In this document: positions 1 to 7,264 of the stretch, piece by piece | How the letters are laid out: each line of letters opens with the position of its first letter | Numbering within the stretch: position 1 is the first letter of the stretch | DNA from: Caldisericota bacterium | GTDB taxonomy: Bacteria; Caldisericota; Caldisericia; Cryosericales; Cryosericaceae | DNA: 9,648 nucleotides | Direction of reading: 5' to 3' | Assembly (NCBI GenBank): GCA_026390285.1 | Contig: JAPLGH010000051.1 | Location: forward strand, 1 to 9,648 | Notes under the pieces: generated by a model | Databases searched by the model: none | Told to the model about the DNA's origin: nothing | What the model saw: only the letters and a program-made list of their open reading frames with translations | Made by a program: the position numbers and the translations under genes

Positions 1-30
1 ACTGAAGCCGGTTTGCTCTTGACCGTGAAC

Positions 31-58
31 AGTATAGATTCCGAAGGCTTCGTGTCAA
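31..58 (-). promoter_or_regulatory. Sigma-70-type promoter pointing left out of the window
   Basis: Read on the minus strand, a perfect -35 box TTGACA (58 to 53) is followed after 16 bases by TATACT (36 to 31), which matches the -10 consensus at five of six positions. Transcription would start near position 24 and run leftward off the window. It would therefore serve a gene not visible here, divergent from the acetyltransferase operon. The box match is seen directly; activity is inferred. Confidence 0.55.
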
Positions 59-157
59 GGAAACGCAGCGTATGAGTGCAGACTGTTCTTGCCTGGGGTT
101 CCCGCCTCCCTGGGGAACGACGGGGTTCTACAATATGCGGAGAGGCCACCTGAACGC

Positions 158-186
158 TTGCACGGTAGCGCCCTTGTGGGTATGCT
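158..186 (+). promoter_or_regulatory. Candidate promoter of the four-gene operon
   Basis: TTGCAC (158-163) and TATGCT (181-186) are separated by exactly 17 bases, with three and four matches to the sigma-70 consensus boxes. The start would fall near 193, leaving a leader of roughly 20 bases that still contains the ribosome binding site GAGGAGG (202-208). A competing -10-like TACAAT sits at 129-134 but has no acceptable -35 box. The evidence is spacing and position only. Confidence 0.3.
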
Positions 187-201
187 GGTCTCATCGATTC
201 T

Positions 202-208
202 GAGGAGG
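202..208 (+). promoter_or_regulatory. Ribosome binding site of the RimJ/RimL-type acetyltransferase
   Basis: GAGGAGG lies seven bases before the ATG at 216. It is a near-ideal Shine-Dalgarno sequence and fixes this start codon over any overlapping frame. Confidence 0.8.
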
Positions 209-215
209 TCGGAGC

Positions 216-788
216 ATGGAGAACCTGCCTGTCATTATGCATGGAACCAAGGTCGTCCTGACGCCTGCGTGCCGCGAGGACGTCGCGGCGTACTTGCGCT
301 GGATCACGGACCCCGAACTGAACATCTTTCTGCTCGACTATGGCAAGGTGTCCACGCTGGAGCAGGAATATGCCTGGTACGACGATGTCGTCGCCAAGGC
401 CGCCAGCCACCACATGGTCCACATGGACATCCGCCTGGCCGCCGACCAGAAGCTCATCGGCAACTGCGGCCTGTTCGACATCAATGACAGGGAAGGCTCC
501 GCCGAGGTTGGCATCCTGGTGGGCGAGAAGAAATGTCACAGCAAGGGGTACGGCAGTGAAGCGCTGTACCTCCTGTGCCGCTACGGGTTCGACAAGCTGA
601 ACTTGCATAGCATCCTCCTGCGGCATCTGTCCATCAATGCGCGCGGCAACAAGGCCTACCGCAAGATCGGCTTTCGGGAATTCGGCTGCTTCCGCGAATC
701 CGTGGTCCGCGACCGCATGCGCTACGATATGGTCTACATGGACCTGCTGGAGCCTGAGCTGCGCAATCCGGCTGCTGGAGAAGGATGA
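216..788 (+). CDS. GNAT N-acetyltransferase, RimJ/RimL type
   Basis: This 190-residue protein has the length and layout of single-domain RimJ/RimL-type GNAT enzymes, which move an acetyl group from acetyl-CoA to an amine, often a protein N-terminus or a small molecule. The N-terminal strand and helix (about 11-30) match the family opening. The acetyl-CoA pyrophosphate loop is around 106-116, with G111-Y-G113 followed by SEA. The family-typical stretch around N141 to F153 (N-A-R-G-N-K-A-Y-R-K-I-G-F) supplies the C-terminal cofactor and substrate region. The start has a strong ribosome binding site. The gene ends in TGA overlapping the ATG of the next gene, so it appears to be the first cistron of the operon. 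The acceptor cannot be read from the sequence; an antibiotic, amino acid or ribosomal protein are all possible. Confidence 0.9.
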   Translation: MENLPVIMHGTKVVLTPACREDVAAYLRWITDPELNIFLLDYGKVSTLEQEYAWYDDVVAKAASHHMVHMDIRLAADQKLIGNCGLFDINDREGSAEVGILVGEKKCHSKGYGSEALYLLCRYGFDKLNLHSILLRHLSINARGNKAYRKIGFREFGCFRESVVRDRMRYDMVYMDLLEPELRNPAAGEG

Positions 789-2503
789 CGCTCCGCGAAG
801 ACCTGCTCCGGGAGTTCTGCCCGCAGAACGCGCTGGAGCTTGAGCGCGACCTGGCCCTCCTGCATCGCTCAAAGGGCGGGCAGGGATTTGTCGACGCTAT
901 TGCCAGACTGCAGGAGTTCGTCGGCACGGGCACCGTGCACCACTATGCTCACACCACCACGTGCCAAGGGTATCTCATACCGCGCCCCTGGAACCTAAAG
1001 GGCGGCTTCCTCCGCCTGTCCACTGGCGAGTGGCTGGTCCCCGACCTGAGGACGGCGCCCGTCGGCGGCATCTTCCTGTCCGGGGCCAGTCGCGGCATCG
1101 AACGTCTCCACATCATCGACGTGGGGTGGGGGACAGAAGCCACTGAGTATACCCAATCGGTCGAGGACTGTGCTGTCCTCGCCACGGGCAAACCCCCGGT
1201 CGTGTACCGCGAAGCCGTCGTGGCTCGCGGGGCGCGCTGCATCATCACCGACTTCATGCCTGCGCAGGACGCCCACATCGGCCGGACGCCCGAGGAGATG
1301 CCCGACACGGTGAACTATGCCTCCTTCGGCTCCGAGGTGCAGGGTGAGGGTTTCGGCTTCAACGTCAGCCACCGTACGTTCAAGCGTCTGCAGGACATGG
1401 TCGGGAGGGAGGTTGCCGACGTCGACGCATTCTTCGACGCGGACGCCGGCACGGGCGACCTGCAGGTTCTGGAGGCTCACGTGGGGACGCCAGGAGCGCA
1501 GAAACCGATCCTCCTGCTGGCACACCTGTGCCACCCCCGGCCGGGGGCGAACGACAACGCCAGCGGAGCCGCTCTGCTGGCCGAACTTGTGCGCGTCTTT
1601 CGCACCGTGCCGGTGGAGCGCGAGGTCATCGCCCTGTGGATGCCCGAGTTCTATGGCACCATCGCATGGTTTGCCGACCAGAAGCCCGATCTGGCCTGCG
1701 CCGTCAACCTGGACATGGTCGGCGAAGACCAGGCGCAAACCGGCTCCACTCTGGAAGTCACGGCGACGCCATGGTCGCTGCCGTCGTTCCTTCCGGACCT
1801 CATGGCCGTCAACCTGACCACACACGACTTCCGCCTGACGCTGACCGGGTTCACATGGGGTTCCGACCATGCTATCCTCAACGACGCGAGCATTCACGTC
1901 CCTGCCCTTCTGGTAAACCAGTGGCCCGACCGCTACTACCACTCCAGCGACGACACACCGGACAAGTCCAGCGTCCAATCCTTTGAATGGGTCGGCCGCG
2001 GCGTTCTGGACACACTTGCGGACCTTGTCTCCGGCATTCCCGACGAGCGCGCCGCAGTCGTCGCCGCCCGCATACGCGAACAGGGACTGGCAGACGGCGT
2101 ACGATACAACGACCCGCTGATACGAGACTGGGTGGCTCGGCGTACCCGTGCCGCGCTCCTCGCCCTACAGCAGACCGCCGACACCCCGGTCGTCCGCGCT
2201 GAACTTGCTGCGACAGGCACCACCACGTCAATGCCCGCATTCCAGCCAAAGGTCCCGGTCATTGGACCCATCGAAGAAGTGTGGATGACCACGGACGACC
2301 TCCAGTGGAATGACCGCCTGATGCGCGACTTCCCCTGCTGGTCCAATCTCAAGGCAGAAGTCGTCAACTTCATCCAGTTGGGCGTGGAACGCGAAGACGC
2401 CTTGAAACTGGCCACCGCCGAATTCGACGCACCAGCCGCCGCCGTGCACGCGGCACGACATTATCTCGAACTTCTGACAGCGAGGGGGTATCTTCTTTCA
2501 TGA
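785..2503 (+). CDS. DUF4910-type M28 zinc metallopeptidase (aminopeptidase-like)
   Basis: This 572-residue protein looks like a co-catalytic zinc aminopeptidase of the M28 superfamily in its DUF4910-like branch. Candidate metal and catalytic residues run in the expected order: H247/H250 in H-L-C-H-P, D257 in the N-D-N-A-S-G motif, E288 in P-E-F-Y-G-T, D310 in N-L-D-M-V-G-E-D and H386 in Y-Y-H-S-S-D-D. The paired glutamates of classical M28 enzymes are reduced to one, as I recall for DUF4910 proteins. Residues about 60-240 probably form the inserted PA-like and flanking region. The last 75 residues look like a helical, winged-helix-like tail. No signal peptide is visible, so it is probably cytosolic. 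The start codon overlaps the preceding stop (ATGA), with GGAG four bases upstream. The natural peptide or conjugate substrate is unknown. Confidence 0.8.
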   Translation: MTLREDLLREFCPQNALELERDLALLHRSKGGQGFVDAIARLQEFVGTGTVHHYAHTTTCQGYLIPRPWNLKGGFLRLSTGEWLVPDLRTAPVGGIFLSGASRGIERLHIIDVGWGTEATEYTQSVEDCAVLATGKPPVVYREAVVARGARCIITDFMPAQDAHIGRTPEEMPDTVNYASFGSEVQGEGFGFNVSHRTFKRLQDMVGREVADVDAFFDADAGTGDLQVLEAHVGTPGAQKPILLLAHLCHPRPGANDNASGAALLAELVRVFRTVPVEREVIALWMPEFYGTIAWFADQKPDLACAVNLDMVGEDQAQTGSTLEVTATPWSLPSFLPDLMAVNLTTHDFRLTLTGFTWGSDHAILNDASIHVPALLVNQWPDRYYHSSDDTPDKSSVQSFEWVGRGVLDTLADLVSGIPDERAAVVAARIREQGLADGVRYNDPLIRDWVARRTRAALLALQQTADTPVVRAELAATGTTTSMPAFQPKVPVIGPIEEVWMTTDDLQWNDRLMRDFPCWSNLKAEVVNFIQLGVEREDALKLATAEFDAPAAAVHAARHYLELLTARGYLLS

Positions 2504-3783
2504 CCACACAATGCACCAGACCCGGCATCGCCGAGGGGGCGCTTGTCGTCCTTATTGGCCCGTCCGGCTCCGGCAAGTCGACGTTTGCGCAGAAACACTT
2601 CAAACCGACTCAGGTCGTATCATCTGACGCCTGCCGCGCCATGGTCGCCGACGACGAGGGAGATCAGGCCGCGACCTCAGCTGCATTCGCAGTGCTACAT
2701 TGTATTGTCGACCAGCGTCTGCAGGCAGGCCGGCTCACGGTCATCGACGCCACGAACGTGCAGGCGAAGGCACGCCGGCCGCTAGTGGAGCTCGCAGCGC
2801 GGTACCACCGTCCGTGCGCGGCTATCCTGTTTGAACTTTCGCCACAGGTGTGCAAAGAGCGCAACCGGCAGCGGCAGGACCGCGTCGTAGGCGATTTCGT
2901 CGTCGACCGCCAGTGCGCCCAGGCGCCCGTCAGCGAAGGCGTGCTGAGTCATGAGGGCTTCGACCTTGTTGTCGTCCTCCGGTCGGCAGAAGAGGCAGAT
3001 GCCTTCGGGGCGCCCGCCCGCCCCTCGTCATCGATGCGGTGCGACAAGACCGGATCGTTCGATGTCATCGGGGACGTTCACGGGTGCTGTGACGAACTCC
3101 TGTCATTGCTCAAGATCATGGGCTACAAGGTTGAGAACCCTTCTGCGCTGATCCCACGCATCACGGCTCCAGAGGGCAGGACGGCGGTCTTTGTCGGCGA
3201 CTTCACGGACCGCGGACCCGACAATGTCCGTACGCTCCTGGTCGTCATGGCGATGGTCCGCTCAGGCGCTGCCCTGACGGTACTCGGCAATCACGACGAC
3301 AAGCTGCTCAGGGCGTTGCAGGGGTCTCCAGTCAAGATCAGCAACGGGCTCGACCGCACACTGCAGGAGTTGAGTGCAGCGGGCGAGGAGATGCAGGCGC
3401 TTGTCCGCGAGTTCCTGGGTAGACTGCCGTCACACCTCGTTCTGGCCGGCGGCCTGATTGTCGCCCATGCGGGCTTGCCGCTGGAGTTTCATGGCATCGA
3501 CTCGCCACGAGCACGCGACGTCGCCCTGTTTGGCACACCAACCGGCCAGCGGGATGCATTCGGACTCAAGGTCCTCGCCGACTGGGCGCATGCGTACAAA
3601 GGTGACGCTCTCGTCGTGTGGGGACACTTGCCCGTCGCCGAAGCCGTGTGGGTCGGGAATACTATCAACATCGACACCGGCTGTGTCCACGGAGGCAGCC
3701 TGACGGCACTGCGCTATCCCGAACGCGAGCTGGTCAGCGTGCCCGCTGCGCGCGTGTACTCGGCTCCTATCAAGCCTCTCTAG
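2500..3783 (+). CDS. Polynucleotide kinase-phosphatase, Pnkp-like without ligase domain
   Basis: This 427-residue protein has two domains. The first (about 14-165) is a P-loop kinase with Walker A G20-P-S-G-S-G-K26-S-T, the S-S-D43-A-C-R46 motif typical of bacterial Pnkp 5'-OH polynucleotide kinase, D-A-T-N-V at 83-87 and an arginine-rich lid at 120-128. The second (about 186-415) is a calcineurin-type phosphatase with G-D192-V-H194-G, G-D234-F-T-D-R-G, G-N264-H265-D, H323-A-G and G-H376, so all metal ligands are kept. In the Hen1/Pnkp RNA repair system, Pnkp heals broken ends by phosphorylating 5'-OH and removing 2',3' phosphates, and a C-terminal adenylyltransferase/ligase then seals. Here the protein stops right after the phosphatase (V-P-A-A-R-V-Y), where I recall the ligase starting in full-length proteins, and no hen1 is visible. 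It overlaps the previous gene by ATGA, with GAGGGGG (2482-2488) upstream. The kinase and phosphatase calls are firm; the RNA target is inferred. Confidence 0.85.
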   Translation: MTTQCTRPGIAEGALVVLIGPSGSGKSTFAQKHFKPTQVVSSDACRAMVADDEGDQAATSAAFAVLHCIVDQRLQAGRLTVIDATNVQAKARRPLVELAARYHRPCAAILFELSPQVCKERNRQRQDRVVGDFVVDRQCAQAPVSEGVLSHEGFDLVVVLRSAEEADAFGAPARPSSSMRCDKTGSFDVIGDVHGCCDELLSLLKIMGYKVENPSALIPRITAPEGRTAVFVGDFTDRGPDNVRTLLVVMAMVRSGAALTVLGNHDDKLLRALQGSPVKISNGLDRTLQELSAAGEEMQALVREFLGRLPSHLVLAGGLIVAHAGLPLEFHGIDSPRARDVALFGTPTGQRDAFGLKVLADWAHAYKGDALVVWGHLPVAEAVWVGNTINIDTGCVHGGSLTALRYPERELVSVPAARVYSAPIKPL

Positions 3784-3788
3784 CCGGA

Positions 3789-4664
3789 ATGGAACCACCG
3801 CGGACGATGGTGGGCAAGGTCTGTCTGGTGACTGGTGCCACACGTGGCCTGGGTGCTGTCACGGCTGAAGCACTCGCTGCCCTTGGGGCAACAGTCGTGG
3901 CCACCGGGCGAAGCGCCGAGCGAGGACAGGACCTGGTGTCCGGCATCAGCCAGCGAACTGGCAACGACGATGTGCACTTCCTGCGCGCCGACCTCGCGTC
4001 GATGGCCGAGGTTCGTGGTCTCGCCCGCGCATTCATGGACCACTGGGACCAGCTGCACATTCTGGTCGACAACGCCGGAACAGTCTTCCCGACACGGCGC
4101 GCCACCGTCGACGGATACGAAGAAGTCTTCGCCGTCAATCACTTGGCCCCATTCCTGCTCACCGGCGTCCTGCTTCCCGCGATGCGGAGCAGCGCGCCGT
4201 CACGCATCATCGTCACATCTTCGTATGAGCACCGGCATGCCCGCATGCACTGGGAGAATTTGCAGGGAGAGCTCTTCTACTTCTCCCAGCAGGCATATGC
4301 GCAGTCCAAGCTGGCGAACCTGCTGTTCGTCTACGAACTGGCGAGGCGACTGCGGGGAAGCGGGGTCACTGTCAACGCCGTCAACCCCGGCCTGGTGCAC
4401 ACGAACATCTGCATGGACAGTGGATGGCTGATCGGGACGGTCAAGCGGATGATGGACCGGTTGTCCGGGCTGAGCCCGGAGGAAGGCGCGGACACCGGCA
4501 TCTGGCTGGCATCGTCGCCTGAGGTCGAGGGCGTGAGCGGTCGCTACTTCCAGCGCAGGCACGCAGTCCGGTCCTCGCGCGCTTCGTATGACGCGGCCGA
4601 CCAGCAGCGGCTCTGGCGTATCAGCAAGGGGTTGACGGGGCTCTCTGCAAATAGCGGCGCCTGA
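3789..4664 (+). CDS. SDR-family NAD(P)-dependent oxidoreductase
   Basis: This 291-residue short-chain dehydrogenase/reductase has the complete classical set: T15-G-A-T-R-G20-L-G22 for dinucleotide binding, D68 after the fourth strand, N95-A-G97, the N117 active-site asparagine, S144/S145, catalytic Y170-x-x-x-K174, and P200-G201. R41 after the second strand favours NADP(H). The pattern is closest to retinol-dehydrogenase/WW-oxidoreductase-like SDRs that reduce carbonyls or oxidise alcohols; the substrate is unknown. The ATG at 3789 follows the upstream TAG by five bases without a clear Shine-Dalgarno, which suggests translational coupling. An ATG at 3807 is an alternative that would remove six residues. 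An in-frame extension back to 3618 is rejected because it lies inside the Pnkp-like gene. The stop abuts the stop of the convergent acetyltransferase gene. Confidence 0.88.
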   Translation: MEPPRTMVGKVCLVTGATRGLGAVTAEALAALGATVVATGRSAERGQDLVSGISQRTGNDDVHFLRADLASMAEVRGLARAFMDHWDQLHILVDNAGTVFPTRRATVDGYEEVFAVNHLAPFLLTGVLLPAMRSSAPSRIIVTSSYEHRHARMHWENLQGELFYFSQQAYAQSKLANLLFVYELARRLRGSGVTVNAVNPGLVHTNICMDSGWLIGTVKRMMDRLSGLSPEEGADTGIWLASSPEVEGVSGRYFQRRHAVRSSRASYDAADQQRLWRISKGLTGLSANSGA

Positions 4665-5591
4665 CTAGCTGTCGAAGAGTAGTTCAGGCACCTTCGGGAT
4701 CCTGGGCAGTTCTTGTAGCTCGTAGTCGGTGGCGTTGATCGTCACGAACCCACATCGCTGGTACAGGGAGAGAGCGTTGGAGTTCTCCGTTTCGACCTCG
4801 ATGGTGATCCACCGGGCACCGCTGTTCAGCAGGCCGCGAACGATGGCCATCAGCATCTGCCGCCCAACGCCCTGTCCTTGCATGTCCGGCCGGACTGCGA
4901 AGTGAACGATGAATGCGCGCCCGTCGCTGACGGCCGACTGGATGACGCCGACGGGCCGCCCGTCCTGCGCCGCAAGGTAGGTGGTGCGCGTGGTGTCCTC
5001 CATCAGGCGCACGAGGGCCTGTTCTTCTTCCTGGACCGGCTCTGAAAACGCTGAGGCAACAATTGCGGCCATGATGGGTATGTCCTCCGACCCTGCCGGC
5101 CGCAGCTCCACAGGATCGTGGATCGTCTCGAATGGGGGGATCCGCGTCACGTCGAGGTTCATGGTGTACTCGCTGTGGGAGTGCCGCGTCCCCATCATGG
5201 CAGCGAACCCGGCCCCCTCCCGCGACTCCTGTGGCACAACAAACAGAAGACGCCTTACTCCGCACTTCTGACACTCCCTTACGACTGCATGGGCCATGGC
5301 ACGCCCGATTCCCCGCCTGCGGAGGTTGGGATGGACGAGGATGGTTGCTTCGACTTCCGACGGGTCGCCATAGCTGTTCATGCCCGCAAACCCGACAAGC
5401 TGTCCACTCTCGTACCACAGCACGTCGCTGACCGAAGCCTCCGGCCGTGTCTCCAGTGTACCAAGGTCCAGCCGGGCCTCCATGGAGTAGCCGTCTCTCT
5501 GTTCGCAGGAGCCCGCCAGAACCCGGACCTGGTCGACCTGTTGTGTCGAAAGCTTGGCCACCACGATCATTCCACTGTTTTCAGCCGTCAC
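4665..5591 (-). CDS. Tandem two-domain GNAT acetyltransferase
   Basis: This 308-residue protein carries two GNAT folds in tandem. The first covers about 8-147, with acetyl-CoA loop R91-R-R-G94-I-G96 preceded by the strand I-L-V-H-P. The second covers about 160-295, with Q238-G-Q-G-V-G243-R preceded by F-A-V-R-P and closed by N-S-N-A-L-S-L-Y-Q-R-C-G-F (270-282). Both loops look intact; the second domain keeps the fuller consensus. Tandem GNATs of this size include mycothiol synthase-like and antibiotic or peptide acetyltransferases, but I cannot tie this one to a substrate. The GTG at 5591 is chosen because GGAGGAGG lies four bases upstream. A GTG at 5606 would add five residues but has no site, and an ATG at 5570 would remove seven. 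It lies 53 bases after the glycosyltransferase stop on the same strand. Confidence 0.85.
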   Translation of the reverse strand: MTAENSGMIVVAKLSTQQVDQVRVLAGSCEQRDGYSMEARLDLGTLETRPEASVSDVLWYESGQLVGFAGMNSYGDPSEVEATILVHPNLRRRGIGRAMAHAVVRECQKCGVRRLLFVVPQESREGAGFAAMMGTRHSHSEYTMNLDVTRIPPFETIHDPVELRPAGSEDIPIMAAIVASAFSEPVQEEEQALVRLMEDTTRTTYLAAQDGRPVGVIQSAVSDGRAFIVHFAVRPDMQGQGVGRQMLMAIVRGLLNSGARWITIEVETENSNALSLYQRCGFVTINATDYELQELPRIPKVPELLFDS

Positions 5592-5595
5592 CTGG

Positions 5596-5603
5596 GCCTC
5601 CTC
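5596..5603 (-). promoter_or_regulatory. Ribosome binding site that sets a GTG start for the tandem GNAT
   Basis: On the minus strand GGAGGAGG (5603 to 5596) precedes GTG (5591 to 5589) by four bases, or by six to seven if the first GGAGG is used. It is the only convincing site near the 5' end, so it decides for the GTG at 5591 rather than the longer or shorter in-frame options. Confidence 0.7.
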
Positions 5604-5644
5604 CACTTTGGACTACCATGCTCTCTCACCATCCTTCCATTCTG

Positions 5645-6823
5645 CTAGAAGCGCACCCGGCGTCCATCACGCAGCAGCGAGGTCGGGTAGAAGGTTCCGC
5701 GCCACGACACTCCACCTCGGATCGTTCCCAGGATGCCCGCGCGCAACATGAGGATTCCGTTCATTGCCGCCCCGAGGGGCTGCGCAACGGCTGGTAGCGC
5801 ACGAGCTCCCGCCCACGTATTCAACGAGACAGTGGTCATCTGGGCGAGGATGACGAGTGCGGCTCCAACGATCTGCAATGCAGGGGTACGCCGGAACGTG
5901 ATTGCAACATAGGGCGCAAACTCCATCGCCCAGTACCCTGCAACTATAGCCACGATGCGAAGCAAGCTGAAGTGCCCGATGGACGTGAAACCGGCACGCT
6001 CGGCCGCACACGCCATTGCCCCCAGATTCGGATAGAACAAAACGTCAAGCATGCCCTTCCCCATCGCCATCGAGCAGTGAGCGCCCGACGACTTGAGCAT
6101 CTGACCAAGCGCAATGTCGTCTCCCAGCTCAAGCTTCAGCCACGCCAGCCCGGGAGACCGATTCAGCGCCGAACGTCGCACGAGCGAGAATGCTCCTGCC
6201 CCGATGCCGGCATCCGTACGCGGGTCCTCGATGGCCCAGGGCCGAGTCGCAACCAGGACTGTTCGCAGAAACTGGGCGATGAGGGCATCAAGGACAAACC
6301 CTGTTGACCGCAATTCGGGGATGACGGCGAGCAGGTCTAGCCCGCGGACCTCACATCTGGCCACCGCTCTGCGCAAACAGCCAGGCGTCGCATGGACGTC
6401 CGCGTCCGTGAAGAGAATCCATGTCCCGGTCGCGCGCTCAAGTCCGGCCTGCATCGCATGCTGCTTGCCCAGCCAGTCAGCGGGCAGTTCGGTCACATGC
6501 ACAGGCACAACCCTGCAATCTTCGGCCGTAAGCCGGTCGATAGCAGGTCCTGTCCCGTCGGTCGACCGATCGTCGACAAGGACGACTTCCAGATTGGGGT
6601 AGGTGTCGCGCAGTCGACTGCGTACGGCCGGCTCGATTGTGTCCTCCTCGTTGCGTGCCGGAATCACCATCGAAACGCGGGGCCACTGGGCAGGTGCCGG
6701 GTCATCGAAATCGCGGACAAACGGGACAGCGCTCCTGGTCCGCAGGAATGCTCCGAGCATGGTCATCCACCATACAGCGCCGGCTCCCACGTAGACGAGC
6801 GAGGCGACCTGGTGAAATCTCAT
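5645..6823 (-). CDS. Membrane-anchored family 2 glycosyltransferase, HpnB/CrtQ-like
   Basis: This 392-residue GT-A glycosyltransferase has one hydrophobic segment at the N-terminus (about 6-27) and about three near the C-terminus (about 285-305, 315-335, 343-365). The catalytic core faces the cytosol. Its start is V-I-P-A-R-N-E-E (53-60); V-D84-D-R-S-T-D-G binds the nucleotide, D140-A-D142 is the metal site, and D235-D236 in E-L-G-D-D is the likely acceptor/catalytic region. The L-P-A-D-W-L-G-K-Q-H motif (113-122) and the C-terminal S-W-R-G-T-F-Y-P (373-380) are features I associate with hopene-associated HpnB and carotenoid CrtQ-type enzymes, which glycosylate lipid acceptors. No squalene/hopene or carotenoid genes are seen nearby, so the acceptor is open. 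The ATG at 6823 has GAGG four bases upstream. Co-transcription with the tandem GNAT is possible. Confidence 0.85.
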   Translation of the reverse strand: MRFHQVASLVYVGAGAVWWMTMLGAFLRTRSAVPFVRDFDDPAPAQWPRVSMVIPARNEEDTIEPAVRSRLRDTYPNLEVVLVDDRSTDGTGPAIDRLTAEDCRVVPVHVTELPADWLGKQHAMQAGLERATGTWILFTDADVHATPGCLRRAVARCEVRGLDLLAVIPELRSTGFVLDALIAQFLRTVLVATRPWAIEDPRTDAGIGAGAFSLVRRSALNRSPGLAWLKLELGDDIALGQMLKSSGAHCSMAMGKGMLDVLFYPNLGAMACAAERAGFTSIGHFSLLRIVAIVAGYWAMEFAPYVAITFRRTPALQIVGAALVILAQMTTVSLNTWAGARALPAVAQPLGAAMNGILMLRAGILGTIRGGVSWRGTFYPTSLLRDGRRVRF

Positions 6824-6916
6824 CCCACCTCGCGAACAGAACTCTCGGAGCTCACGTCGACTTCATGCCGCTGTGGAGCGCACCCATGCGGCCCGGGAAC
6901 GCGGCCAACAGGATGG

Positions 6917-7258
6917 CTACTTCGCTCTCAGGCCGTCGAGGACAGGTTTCGCCTCGGGGCAGAACCCAAAGAACCCGTTGATCGTCTTGCAGTCGTTGTA
7001 CTCGTCACACTCCGCGCAGGTGGCGTAGCCCCTGCCATGAGCGCACATCCGCACATCGCAGACAGTACAGTGCGAGAATAGTCGCGGCCCGGCCGACTGG
7101 CACCCGTCACATATGATGTCCTCAGGTTTGACCTCGATGCCGTAGGCTGCCGACCACGCGGCTGCCGTCTTCTCCTGCAGTTCTCTATCAGCCGTCCTGC
7201 CGGCGACGTATGCCGAACAGGTCGAACAAACAAGACCACACGCTGCGATCATCTCCAT
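6917..7258 (-). CDS. Small cysteine-rich DUF3795 protein
   Basis: This 113-residue protein has twelve cysteines: C7, C11, C14, C50, C53, C64, C67, C72, C81, C84, C90 and C100. The opening A-A-C-G-L-V-C-S-T-C matches DUF3795, a small family of probable metal-binding proteins of unknown function, common in anaerobes and archaea. The cysteine clusters suggest zinc or iron-sulfur binding; this is inference. There is no signal peptide or membrane segment. The ATG at 7258 is preferred over an in-frame GTG 24 codons upstream because AAAGGAG lies six bases before it and the extra residues do not fit the family. A likely promoter sits about 60-90 bases upstream, so it is probably transcribed on its own or with the glycosyltransferase, whose start lies 93 bases downstream. 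Confidence 0.82.
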   Translation of the reverse strand: MEMIAACGLVCSTCSAYVAGRTADRELQEKTAAAWSAAYGIEVKPEDIICDGCQSAGPRLFSHCTVCDVRMCAHGRGYATCAECDEYNDCKTINGFFGFCPEAKPVLDGLRAK

Positions 7259-7264
7259 ATCCCT

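Noticed and set aside
89..487. Plus-strand open frame starting in the leader and overlapping the first acetyltransferase
   Set aside because: It runs out of frame over a GNAT gene with a strong ribosome binding site and has arginine- and proline-rich shadow-like composition.
995..1978. Long minus-strand open frame of 327 codons inside the M28 peptidase gene
   Set aside because: It lies antisense to a gene with clear motifs, shows no recognisable domain, and such frames are common opposite high-G+C genes.
3618..3788. Longer start of the SDR gene inside the Pnkp-like gene
   Set aside because: The added 57 residues are the out-of-frame translation of a conserved phosphatase region and come before the normal SDR beginning.
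6392..7081. Plus-strand open frame of 229 codons across the glycosyltransferase and DUF3795 genes
   Set aside because: It is antisense to two genes with strong family motifs and has no ribosome binding site or domain of its own.
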